DNA from: Sugiyamaella lignohabitans
Lineage: Eukaryota > Ascomycota > Dipodascomycetes > Dipodascales > Trichomonascaceae
Direction of reading: 5' to 3'
Assembly: GCF_001640025.1 (NCBI RefSeq)
Contig: NC_031671.1
Location: 744,001 to 808,000, forward strand
Length of the DNA stretch: 64,000 nucleotides
Each line of letters starts with the position of its first letter. The stretch's first letter is position 1. Made by a program: the position numbers and the translations under genes. Of the stretch, positions 49,844 through 60,849 are shown one piece after another. The notes beneath the pieces were generated by a model. It had not been told where the DNA came from. It made no database searches and saw only the letters and a list, made by a program, of their open reading frames with translations.

Positions 49844-50439
49844 TCCTGGAATAAACTGTCTGAAGATGCCAGATATCATCATCGACTATCACATGCTAGG
49901 CCAAATTACGCGCGTGGTTAAGAGAAGACCAGTGCGTATCAATAGCTAATGGCGTTTATAAGGAGAAATTATTTCTATAACTACAAGAGATCAAGTCCAT
50001 GATAATGTACTCGCCTAGCTTCAAAGATGTGTAGTTCTTTCGGCGGCTTCTGCATATTTGTGGATAATCGCAGGCTCCCCACAGTCCATGCCAGGTGGAA
50101 GGCGGCAATGGGCCAGAGATAGGTTACAAGAAGTCGACGCTATTGAAAATGATAAACAGCTTTCTGGTCCTTCGGAAAGAGGAGGATTACTCCGAACTGC
50201 AAGCATTAGGCCTGGATTATGTATAATAGAGAAAATACTTGGGGAGAGACCAGTTGACTACTTCAGAAATTGAGGAGTCAATTGGAAAGATGATTCAACT
50301 AGCTGAGAGGAGGATAATGAGATCTGACAGAATAATATAAAGTGGTCTAATAGAAATTGCTGATGGTGATATGGGCTTCGGAGACGTCGTGTAGATATGG
50401 TTCCTCCTACGCACCAGAAAGTTCCCTCCCTAGTAGGTG
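49844..50439. other. Gap before the LINE remnant
   Basis: About 600 bases without a supported gene. Short open frames lack recognisable features. Confidence 0.55.
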
Positions 50440-50509
50440 GCTCATTTGTATAAAAGACCAGCTACTTCACAACCCCGAGCGCACCCGCATTCAGCGGTCT
50501 CCGGACGTG

Positions 50510-52102
50510 ATGGAGCCTCAAGCCATGGAGGAACGCGTGAGCAGCGACGCAATGGTAAATGCGTCGACGCGTTCACTTCCGTGGGATGAAGTAACAGACT
50601 GCTCTGAAGCCGAAGATGAATACTTTGAAGCCACCCCGATTCCTACTGAGCCTGAAACAATTAATTTGGTGAAGGACGACGCTTCTATGGCGGAGCTCGC
50701 GTAAGAAATTGAGAAGCTCAAAGCAATCACCAATCAACAAGCCGAAACCAACAACCAACAAGCCAAACTCCTTAAACAACAAGAAGAAGCATTTAAACAG
50801 AGCAACGCCACTATCAACAAGTATAATAACGCAATGGAAAGGATTAAGAAGGACCTCGCAGCCAAAGAAAATGAGTTGGTAGCTCTACGTAAATACTTAG
50901 CCGCAATCGAGACTAAGCAGAAAGAGAAAAGTGAAAAGTGCCTACCAGGAAGAACGCCTTAAAACGGTAGAGAAGAGTCAAGAAAGCCTCGCGACTTACG
51001 TTGGCAAGATGGTGCATGAGAATAATTCTCGTGAATTTAATCTCGCGGAGCAGACTGCGGCAACTGAAGCTCGTGTTCAAGCCAAAGCTGGCCTCATGCG
51101 CCGAGAAGTTACCCATGCCAAGAAATGGGTAGCAAATAAACTTCAACCTGTGGATCTAGCAGCAATAATACGCGAACAGGGGCGGTCGAAGCAGCCCAGA
51201 AGGTTGCTAGTCTACCAGCCCGGTCTAATTTCAAGGTTCTCAAACTTGGACCCGACGTACCTTCACGCAGTGAGCTGGTAAGTAAACTTAATCAGCAAAT
51301 GGGAGAAGGGAAATCGGTCGTGGCTCTTATGCTCACGCCCAAGAATAATGTCCGAGTCCATTTCAAAGGCGATATCCCTGAGAAGTTTACGGAGGCTATT
51401 CAACAGTACGGTGAGGTCATGTATAACACCCCTTCGTATAAGTGTGTAGTCCATGGAATCCCGAAGGACACCAACTTAGATGAATATCACGAAGAAATCG
51501 AGTTTGCGAACGATGTGGAGTTGGCAAGCCCTATCCGGTGGCTCACGCCCAAAAGAATGTCCGACCCTATGACGAAGGCTATGTCTATAGTTCTCACTCT
51601 GGCTTCACAGACTGAATGCAACAAGCTTCAGCGTTACGGCCTCCTTTGCGCCGACATGAAGCGGAGAGTCTACCCGTGGCAGGCTGCTAGCGACAAACGC
51701 GGTCCAACCCGGTCGGTAACTCTCATCCGACGTCCAGGACAAAGTAGTGTCGCTTCTTCTGGCACTCCATCGCAGTCTCCGCTGACTGCCACTTTCCAAC
51801 ACGCTGAATCTCTCAACGGTGCTTCTTCCAACAAGGTATCAGATCCCACTTCGGATTCTTCCTCTTCGCCTGGCGAACCTGACAGTGCTGCTTCTTCGGA
51901 CACCTCATTGCAATCCCCACCGACTGTAACATCGCAACAGGCTGAATCCTGCAATGTGGTTTTGTCAGGAGAGGAGTCAACTTCAGATCCTCAACCTCCG
52001 CCTCGCGAACCTCAGAGCGCTGCTTCTTCCAGTACCACTACGTCGCTTCCCTCGTTGGTTGCCCCCTCACAACACGTCGAAACCCTCAATGCCGCTTCTT
52101 AA
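50510..52102 (+). pseudogene. LINE ORF1 (RNA-binding protein) remnant
   Basis: The frame begins at 50510 with an acidic N-terminus, is closed by TAA at 50702-50704, and continues in the same frame as a Gln/Lys-rich coiled coil (for example KAITNQQAETNNQQAKLLKQ). It shifts frame near 50930 to AYQEERLKTVEKSQESLATY and again near 51180. The last frame has an RNA-recognition-like fold (SVVALMLTPKNNVRVHFKGD through YKCVVHGIPKDTNLDEYHEE) and a Ser-rich tail with repeated QSPPTVTSQQAES-like units. The layout (coiled coil, RRM-like, tail) fits LINE ORF1. Confidence 0.65.
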
Positions 52103-52120
52103 GGCACCACTTCGCCTAAT

Positions 52121-52660
52121 GAATCAGAGAACGAAGTTGAGCGACAATAAGCTGACCGCTCCTTTGCGAGTAGCCCAGCTGAACTGCCTAAAGCAAATAT
52201 AGGTAACACACTATGTCCAGGACATGTTTGCAGACTTCGACCTACTTCTACTCCAGCAGCCGGGTCTCAACCTGGGACAGCACCCGATCCAACATAGCGC
52301 TTGGGTAGCCGTCCACACACACACAAAGTCCCAGACAGGGAGAATCAACGCAATAACTTATATCAACAAGAGAATATACGACCAGTCTCAACTGAAAATG
52401 GTGGGGGAACTCACCACTGAGAATGTGGTTACTATCCAACTTGGTCAACTTTATGTCACATCCACCCCGTGGAATATTACAAGACTTTACTCCCTCAAAT
52501 TTCAGAACTCATTATTACCGCAGGAGATTTTAATCTTCATCATCCTATGTTAAATACTAAGGTTACTCAAAGGTGCTCAGGTTTTCCACTGCTCGGAAAG
52601 GGAGGTTCTAGGAAATCCGGCCTATCTAGCGCACATGTTGAAACTAACATGAAGGTATAG
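52121..52660 (+). pseudogene. LINE ORF2 endonuclease remnant
   Basis: APE-type endonuclease motifs are visible in order: LRVAQLNCLK at the start, FDLLLLQQPGLN, and ITAGDFNLHHPML. The residue in the LLLQQPG motif where active enzymes have Glu is Gln here, so catalysis would be lost. An in-frame stop after NCLKQI and a later frameshift split the frame. The reverse transcriptase that should follow is absent. Confidence 0.65.
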
Positions 52661-52690
52661 CCTGTAGGAGGCCAATAGTAGAATAGTCCT

Positions 52691-54788
52691 ACTATCATTA
52701 CGAGAGTATAGTAATATTTTTAATGTTGTTGTATAATTGTGTTAGGACTTTAATATTGATTAATTATTATTATTATTTTTATTATTATTACCGATAAGAT
52801 AAGAGTTGACATGTATATAAGGAACTATGTCTGACAGCAAATGTCTTTAATTTAGCCATTATTGACACACTGTTATTGATTTTTTGGTCAAAAATATTGG
52901 AGCAGTTTCCATTAGAATGGCTGCGTCCAAAATCAAAGACTCTGGAATACTACAATAAATATGATGATTTTTTCGTCCTGTTTAGAATTCGCTTTTTGAA
53001 TTTGTCTAGTTCTGTAGTAAAACATTATAGTGCGCCGCTGCAGCTCGACCCCTCTCGGCTGGATTATATTGATTATTCTGGATTTCCAAAGTAAGCATTG
53101 AAAGGAAGAATTTAGGAACTGGACTTTCTGTGTGATCAACTTCTCTATAGTATAATAAGTATAATACACAAATACCACTAGTAATAATAACATTATAATA
53201 TAGGCGATACCGTTGCAAGCTCCAATAGGCCTCAGTCACGGACAACGCCGATAAGTGGTTCACATTGTGCACAACCACATATGACCACAATTTCGTCTCG
53301 GAGATCATCATCATCATTATACCTATTCATCGAGATATGTTATATACATTGTGGGCGAAGGAATAACTGCCAAGAAGTCACACAAAACAGGTATCGGCAT
53401 TGGTGAGAGCCGATGCCGATGCTATAGCATCTTCCATCGGTGAATGTTACCAAACTGCAATGCAGGCTCAAGAAAAATTTATTTCCTTGGTCTCTTGAAA
53501 AGTTCCTGGCAGAAGAAAGCTCGAGCCAAAGTACGGATCAAGCCGGAACAGAAGTTGCAGTTTATGTCATATGGCCGACGTCATGTTCTAACAGATTGGT
53601 TTAATGGCTGCATCAAAGCCCGGACCGAGAGACGCAGATGACCTCAAAGTCAGGTGAGAATAGAATCATAGCAATTGAATTATAGATTACTATAACCTAG
53701 AAAATGAAATATCTCATACGTCTGCTCCACCGCCATCTCCGCAAGCAAGCAGAAACGTTAATGTGAGAGTAGATTTTATTTTTTGGCCGTCTCTTCCTTC
53801 CGTGCTATGAGCTCCCAAATGCATAAACGGGGGCCCGTAGTGGAGAGAAATACTTAATTTGAGAACAGCCGCACATCATAGCATTTTGCTGCGAGTTCTG
53901 CGCATTGTTTCTGCATACTGACCTGTAATCGTTGAGTGCAAAGCTGCTCATTCCTGCCGCCTCAGCCAAAATGACCACTAGAAACGCAAACAGATCAGCC
54001 CCTCCCCCCGCTTTTTAGTGGATAGAAAAATGCAAGGAAAAAGGAGCATACATTTAGAAGTGGTGGTCAGATAGGGATGTTTCTATGTAAATCCAAGACA
54101 ACGGAAGTAGTTTAAATATATACCAAAAAATCGGTGGTCAATAGAATCTTGACATTATAACTGAATTTCACACAGTGGCCTCGAAATCAAGGCCCATAGC
54201 ACCAGGACAACAACAGGGACAAGAATAGTTAAAGTGAAGGTGAGTAATCAGGTCATGGGACAAATAGTAAGGTGCTAAACTAAGAACAACTCCGGTTCGT
54301 GAGACCTAAATCTGAACGAAAATCATATTGAGACTAAATCTCATGAGAATATCAGTACTGTTATTTTTGTGTTTTCATCGATAGCTGTAGCACAAAATGA
54401 TGTGTATGGCCTGAGTAAATGAGAGCCATGTGTAAAATACGATTTAGGGGGGTTGGGGGGGAAAATAGTAAACGTACATTCATGCGGGTGTATACCATTG
54501 AGTTTTTCTCTCAACTCTTTACTGGTTGATACTGGGAGCTATACAAATATAAGACAAATGATTGCTATCCTTTAAGTGGATTATCTAGTAGAGACTGTAC
54601 GTTTTCGTGGTTACTAACAGTGGATTTAAAGTGATGTGCTAAGTGCAGAGGAGATTGATTATTTGATTCACATTGGTTGAATAGAAGAACTGTCTCTGGT
54701 TGGTGATTGCTTGATTGGTAGTATTATTGCTTAATTGCTGATTTAGTAGGACAAGATTATTAACAAGTCTAATCACGGTCGATACAAT
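52691..54788. other. Gene-free segment with a TTA microsatellite
   Basis: About 2.1 kb. It holds a (TTA)n-like tract at about 52764-52790 followed by GATAAGATAAG, and the promoter and leader of the LRR gene. A CCCCTCCCCCC run is near 54000. Short open frames are not convincing. Confidence 0.55.
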
Positions 54789-57700
54789 ATGACTGCCAAT
54801 GAATCAACGCTCAATGGTGTTGATCACTCATCTCCAATTAACATTTCGCCGAGCGCTAGAAATCCATTATTGGACTCAACAAGTAGTCTCAGTCGATCGG
54901 TTACTTCCAGTCAACTTGAGCTTGAACCCACTCATAATGGTGTTTCTAATACAGATGTTGACTGGCTTTCTAGAGGATCCTCTTTGAAAGATAGAGGTCA
55001 GTATCCATTGCCGAATTCAGTGGCCGGAGGTTTGGTTGTGCAAATTAATATTTAATATCTGACATGATACCCTTTAGTTTCTAACGGTATACTAACTACA
55101 TTTTTAGGTCGAGTAAGAACTAGGTCCAATTCACTACCACCGGTGCCTAGTGGGGAAAGGCTTCCTCCGCAATTGGGTCGGTCAAAGGCTACCACAGGAG
55201 TGTCGGTTGAAGGGGGACAAGCGAGCTCTAAAGAACTTGGTGGATCCGACCAGAGTGGTGAAAATATTATTAACAACAAAAAGAAGATACCTGCTGCTGC
55301 TGCTGCTGCTTCAACTATTGAAGAAGATGAGGAGGCTGAAGAAAGTTCAGAAAAGGGCCCTCCATTGAGCCCTACGAGCACGACCCTCCGAAACCCTGCC
55401 CCTGGCCCAGGTTATGCTAATCAAGCTGTCACAGCTCATTCTAAATTATCACAGGGTCTGAGATCTTCAAAGACCATGCCGATTGCGTTGGAAAAGACTC
55501 AGGTGGGATCGGAGCTTACAAGGTCCATATCAGTAAGCAGCGCAGCTTTGGGCAAATCCCCTTCTGATAAACTTCCATCGACGTCCCCCTCAAATGCCAG
55601 GCGTGGTTCTTGGTTTCACAATCTCAGTTCTAAATTTTCATCGTCATCATCGCATAACAACAATGGAAGTTCTGTAGTGTCAAATCAACGAAGGGCATCT
55701 ACGAGTGGACTCAAAAATACCGTTCCTGGCTCGACTCTATCCACAGGCTCTGTTAAGGATTCACCATCATCAGGCTTGGGCCTGGATGTGGAGTCGCACT
55801 CTAACCTGGCCCATGCACATGTAGCTGGTGGGAATATCCCACCATCTGCCAATCCAATTTTTTCTCCTTCGTACACTAACAATCGCAATTTACCGACCAA
55901 TCGCATTCTTGACACGCATCCACCAAGAACTTCATCTCCCAAGCTATCCCCTGAAATTGCAGTTGGAGGAACTGCTCAATCACCAAGTCCATCATCTGCA
56001 TTTCCTTTCAAACAAGAGCATAATCGATCTAACTCGGTTTCGAGTACAGGATCACTGGTAAATAGATTAAGGCGCTTGTCTACCAGGTCAAATGGAAGCC
56101 AAAGTGATTTAATTAGCACCCAATTCAAGGCGGAGTCTCAGCAAGTAAGAGTTATCCTGAACAAAAACCATTCCAAGAAGCCATGCAAAATTCCTGAATT
56201 GGAAGGTGTCTTACCGCCAACGGTACGTTTTAAAGCTGAAGTATTTGAGACAGATCCTCCCCAGCAGATCCCAGCACGGAACCCACGGACTGGTAATATT
56301 ACATTTGGTCCGAACGGTGAAATTAACCGTGAACCGCTACCTCCAAACGGTTACCCAATGCCATTATATGTGTTACCGAGGAATTATGGCGCTAGCACTT
56401 TGGCAGCTAGTCAATCTGCTTATGAGTCAGCTATACGGGTAGCCAACTCTGTAAAATCGTCTGGAGGAGTTTCAATATTTAAATCTCGTAATTCACTTTC
56501 ATCCACCACGTCCTTCTCGTCTAACAATACTGAATATGATGAAGAAAAGGATGTTTCGGAATCTGACCGCACCCAAAGTCTGAAAATCGACAAACCCATG
56601 CATTCGGCTGAGAGAATGGGATCTGGTTCTACCAATACTACAACTGCAAGTACTGGTGATAGTAGCGTAGAAGATGATGATCTCGATGAGCAAGGAAAAG
56701 AGCTCACTCTTGAAACAATATATACAAGGTGTTGTCATTTACGCGAAATTTTGCCTATTGCAGCTACATTGAAGCAAATCAAAGACAGAAAACCTCCTCT
56801 AGAAGTAATCAAAATGATGAATCCACGTCCTACTCTTATTGAAATTCTATCATTATCGGATTTTTTGTCTGTTGTCCCCGTTCGCATGCTTATATTCGAC
56901 AATGTCAGCTTATCTACTGAAATGTTTCGAATAATTCTCTCTTCTGTGGTGACATCTGACCATTTAGAAAGGCTTAGTTTAAGAAATCTCATTCTGGATG
57001 ATAAGGGATGGAAACTCTTCTGTGCATTTTTCAGTGAAAACTCTTCACTCGTGAAGCTTGATCTGTCCATTGAAAAAGTGAATTCCAAACAGCCATCCGA
57101 TCGCTCACTTTTAGATTGGGATCTATTTACAAAGGCTTTGGTTGCTAGAGGTGGTGTAGAAGAGCTGATTTTGAATGGCTGCGTTGTACCGAGTGACGAA
57201 TTAGCTCCATTGATCTTCAACGGCTGCTCGTTGTCGACAAAACGACTTGGACTAGCTTTGAACGATCTGCTACCGGAGGACTTGCAAGTTATTATGAAGT
57301 GGGCAGCTGATCCGAGTTGTGTATGTGAGGGCCTGGATTTGGGTGGTAATTTGATGGATCAGTCATGGGATGCAATCAAAGAGATTCTCAAGGGAAAGTG
57401 CCTGAAATTTTTGTCATTGAATTCTACTGGATTAGCGAATGTGACAAAAGCTAACGAAATTTTTGGCGGTGTATGCTCTCACTCAAATCTGATAATGCTA
57501 GATCTATCTAGTAACCCAGATCTCTTTCCAAAGTTTACTCACGTTCTTGCCAAAGTTCTACCGACTTTTACAGATCTTAGAAGAATTCATCTGGAATCGA
57601 ACAATCTCTCTCCGGAAGATGTCATGCTACTTGCAGACGCATTTGCAAGGTGTCCTAAGCTTGTTCACATTAGTGTGTTAGACAACAGAAGGTTAGATTC

Positions 57701-58895
57701 CACAGCTTGTGCTGCTTTGGCAATTGCAACGCATATTTCTAATACTATCTACAGAGTAGAGTCGGATAATGATCTTTGGCCTGTTATCTTACAACGGAGG
57801 CTTGCTCATAATTGTTTGGTCAATATGGAGCTTACGGCTGGCCGAATCACTCAGCAAGAAAAGGATTCAGATGATGACGGACTATTTGGTAAAGAGGACC
57901 TTATGAATACTGGCAATTATATTGCTATGGCTGCCGAAGAACTACTGAAGTCGATTAAGGAAGATGATGACAATGATAGTGAAGATGCACAAGGACATCT
58001 AGTGGTATCCGAAATGGTTCGTCGAGCCAAGCAAGTGCGGGTGAAAATCCGTAAAACACTGGATGAGCTGTTCGAAAAACGGCGAAGTGGTGTTGGCCTA
58101 GTAGTGGAAGAAAAGGAGCGTTTAGTGAGGCTCTGTTTTTTGGATGGAACACTTGAAAAAGTGCTGGACAAATACAATCAGACCAAACTGTATAAGCATG
58201 AAAATCAAAATGAAGAGTCCACAAAAGGCTCTGGCAATGATGTTTCGACACAGAACAGAATGGGAACCACATCTCTTTCTGGAAAAAGTGTTCCTCCTCT
58301 AAACATGCCACCACTTTTACCAGTAGATCGTGAAGTTGTGCTCTCAACTACTGTCTCAACCCATCCGGACTTCACCATTGCACCTGTCAGCGAATACCCA
58401 GAAGTCCAGTCACTTTCCAGACGATCATCTGTCACCTCGCTGCACCGTAAAGAACAGGAACTCGAGGAGGGTGAATTGCATAGATTTGGTACCTTTATTC
58501 GAAGTCACAGAGATAGCCATACCGATCTCTCAGATGATGACGAAGATGAGGATGCTCATGTTGTTGATAGCGAGGAAGATATTAGACGACGCAGCAGCGA
58601 TGAAGGAACCGGTGAAGAATTACGGCAGAAAATCTTGGCCGCCAAAGGATCTCAGTCGGTTTCTGAACTGATCCAGCAACTTCAACAAATGCATGGGCCC
58701 GAACTAGACAGGATTCTGGCTGCTGGTAAAGATAAGTCTTTATCGGAGAGGGACGATATTCTTTTGCGACTCAACCATGCTGCTAGGCCGAGATCAGCAC
58801 AGGCAAGCACACCTCCCGAAGACACAAAGTTGCTTGCTGGAGATTACGTGACTTTGGATTCTGTTGTTGATGATATTGCTCGTGCATTGACATGA
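54789..58895 (+). CDS. LRR protein with PP1-docking motif, PPP1R37/Mhp1-like (2 exons)
   Basis: Exon 1 is 54789..54996 and exon 2 is 55108..58895, giving 1331 residues. The 111-nt intron has a GTCAGT donor, an ACTAAC branch site and a TTTTTAG acceptor, and the joined frame reads ...SSLKDRGRVRTRSNSLPP.... The N-terminal 430 residues are disordered and Ser/Pro-rich, with a seven-Ala run from (GCT)n. Near residue 440 a PP1-docking candidate TVRFKAEVF leads into the conserved block DPPQQIPARNPRTGNITF. That block resembles fungal Mhp1-type proteins. Leucine-rich repeats run from about 585 to 910 (LSLRNLILDDKGWKLF, ELILNGCVVPSDELAP). An acidic C-terminal region (DDDEDEDAHVVDSEED) follows. The gene is intact. 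It likely regulates protein phosphatase 1 or the cytoskeleton; the role is inferred. Confidence 0.75.
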
Positions 58896-59095
58896 TAGTT
58901 TATTTTTATTTTGAATGTATTTTTACTCCTCGTTATATATTTCAGTACTGAAGTGAAGCCCTCAGGCTCCTATCACGATGCTCACGTGGATAGTCTAACT
59001 ATAAATCCGTGAGCAACAATCAACAAATCTACAAATAGTTTTAAAAAAATTGAGTTTTTGCATTAGATACACTAGAAATGAACTTTTATTTATTT

Positions 59096-59986
59096 TTAGT
59101 TGTTGGCTTGGAATTCAGCAATCTTAGCAGCAACCTTAGCCTTACGCTCCTCAGAAGTCAACTTCTTTTGCTTGTACTTAAGAGAAATAGCCTTGTACTC
59201 CTCCTTGGACTTCTTGTTGGAAGGAACGAAAGAAGGATCGGCACGGATCTTTTCGTGGGCCTCAGTGTAGATGTCCTCGACACCATCAGCCTCGATGTCG
59301 TCTTCAATGTAAGACTTGAACAAGGTTCTGTAACGCTCCTCATCATCGTCAGCAAGCTCCTCCATGTACTCAGCAACGTGACCACCAACAATGTACTTGC
59401 GAAGAACATCAGCATCCAACTCCTCGGTCTCAATGTCGAAACCAGGGAAACGCTTGGCAGAGTGGGGAATGTAAAGACCACCATCAGAAGCACCCTTCAT
59501 GGCACCGAAGACACGGTTACCAGTGGTAGTACGGGTCAAACCGACATCAAGGAAGACCTTGAAAGGACGAGGACCATCCTCAACAGCCTCAGTGAGGGAG
59601 TACTCACCAGAAGCCTCTTCGTCACCTTGGTAGGTCTCATCCAAACCGAGCTTTTGCAAGGTACGACGAGCAATCAAAAGACCAACAGCGTAGGCAGCGG
59701 ACCAGTTGGTAAGACCGTGCTTGATTCCGTAACGAGGAAGCTCGTGAGCGTAAGCGGCGCTCAAGACAACATCACCAGTGATTTGAGAAGAAACAACTTG
59801 GGCGATGATATCCTTCTTGGTGAAACGGATGACAAGTCTGTACTTGGGGGAGTTGTACTTAGCCTTGTGTTGAGTAACAAGTCTCTTACGGGCGTAGTAA
59901 TCGGTCTTACCCTCACGTCTACGACGGAAAGGAGTTTGATAACGCGAGTGATAAGCAGCGGTCTTCTCAATCTTTTGGAAAGCCAT
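59096..59986 (-). CDS. RPL5: 60S ribosomal protein L5 (uL18)
   Basis: This 296-residue protein binds 5S rRNA and, with Rpl11, enters the 60S subunit through Rrs1/Rpf2. The N-terminus MAFQKIEKTAAYHSRYQTPF is a strongly conserved eukaryotic uL18 start, and FRRRREGKTDYYARKRL binds 5S rRNA. The NWSAAYAVGLLIARR block and the C-terminal basic region follow. The length is the same as in other yeasts (297). Codon bias is strong, as expected for a ribosomal protein. No coding intron. Two TCACGTGA sites lie upstream. Confidence 0.97.
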   Translation of the reverse strand: MAFQKIEKTAAYHSRYQTPFRRRREGKTDYYARKRLVTQHKAKYNSPKYRLVIRFTKKDIIAQVVSSQITGDVVLSAAYAHELPRYGIKHGLTNWSAAYAVGLLIARRTLQKLGLDETYQGDEEASGEYSLTEAVEDGPRPFKVFLDVGLTRTTTGNRVFGAMKGASDGGLYIPHSAKRFPGFDIETEELDADVLRKYIVGGHVAEYMEELADDDEERYRTLFKSYIEDDIEADGVEDIYTEAHEKIRADPSFVPSNKKSKEEYKAISLKYKQKKLTSEERKAKVAAKIAEFQANN

Positions 59987-60178
59987 TTTTATTGACTGGG
60001 TTGTTGAACTTCAGTTTGTTGAAGAAGTGAAAAATATCTTGACTTTGAACTAGTTGAAATTTACCTTGCAGCAAGATGTGTACGGCTGGTCTTGCAGAGT
60101 CTATTCAGAGTGACGACTACAGACCTCCAATTAAATTCCTATTTAGGAAATGAAGTTTGTGACTGCTTTGTATGGTGG

Positions 60179-60186
60179 TCACGTGA
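60179..60186. promoter_or_regulatory. TCACGTGA site 1 upstream of RPL5
   Basis: A perfect palindrome about 195 bases before the RPL5 ATG, in the position where Cbf1-type factors act at ribosomal protein promoters in several non-Saccharomyces yeasts. Confidence 0.5.
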
Positions 60187-60345
60187 ATATTCTTTTGCAC
60201 TAGAATTGAGGTCGTATTTGAACGTCATTAAAATCTCATAGGATGTGATTAAAATAGCTTGAATTGTAGTGGCCTTAGAGTCTCTGGGACGAAGTTTTAA
60301 CGAATTGCACCGGGCGGAATCTTTAATGAGGAAACTATGAGTGAT

Positions 60346-60353
60346 TCACGTGA
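60346..60353. promoter_or_regulatory. TCACGTGA site 2 upstream of RPL5
   Basis: A second perfect palindrome about 360 bases before the RPL5 ATG. With site 1 it makes two copies of the 8-mer in one promoter. Confidence 0.45.
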
Positions 60354-60849
60354 TTGAAGATCGACTTAGCTTGAAGATAATGTGGTTCCCAACCGTCCCT
60401 ATCGACCATTTCTTCACTCTATAAATTGGAGAGCATTTATTTGGTTCGCTTCCATACCTATCAAAAAATACCAAAGCAAATGGTAAGTTTATTAAGCTGT
60501 TATCTCTACTCATATTTCTATGATGTCAACACATGGTCCGTGTTTATGAGGAGGATTAGACCCCTCTGTATGAATCCAAACCCATTATTTCACTTTCACT
60601 GAGTTCCTATATGAGTAGGCTGTTTCTGTATAACTATTATAGTTTTTCAAATTGCTAACAGAGCCTTAGATAAGATATCAAACCCACCTTTTTGGAAGTA
60701 AAGATACCCTTGTTACATAAATACCCGCTTACCCTCGTTATATAGTTCGTCTAACTTCGCTAAACGTCTACAATTGTTTCGCAGATGTTTAAGTATAATA
60801 ATAAATAAATAACTTACAAAATCGGACATAATATCCTTATACTTCATGT

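Larger units (their letters stand above)
50440..52690 (+). mobile_element. Decayed LINE with ORF1 and endonuclease part of ORF2
   Basis: A non-LTR retrotransposon remnant. It has a TATAAAAG-containing leader (50449-50456), an ORF1 remnant (50510-52102) and the beginning of ORF2 (52121-52660). The sequence ends soon after the endonuclease domain and is followed by a TTA-rich tract (about 52764-52790). The reverse transcriptase and 3' end are missing, so this is an internally deleted or 3'-truncated copy. It carries at least two frameshifts and two in-frame stops. It is the complementary half of the 3' fragment at 32972-33709; whether the two belong to one family is unknown. Confidence 0.75.
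59987..60849. other. RPL5 promoter and RA-PH gene 3' flank
   Basis: About 860 bases. It contains two TCACGTGA sites, and an isolated ATGGTAAGT preceded by a TATAAAT at about 60420-60426 on the plus strand. No accepted gene. A minus-strand open frame (60713-60922) overlaps the end of the RA-PH gene. Confidence 0.55.

Noticed and set aside
59078..59995. 305-codon plus-strand open frame antisense to RPL5
   Set aside because: It mirrors the RPL5 coding region and exists because strong codon bias removes stops on the other strand. The minus-strand product is unmistakably uL18.
60480..60660. ATG followed directly by a GTAAGT donor, with TATAAAT upstream
   Set aside because: Every acceptor with a CTAAC branch site downstream leads to a stop within a few codons, so no gene could be built.
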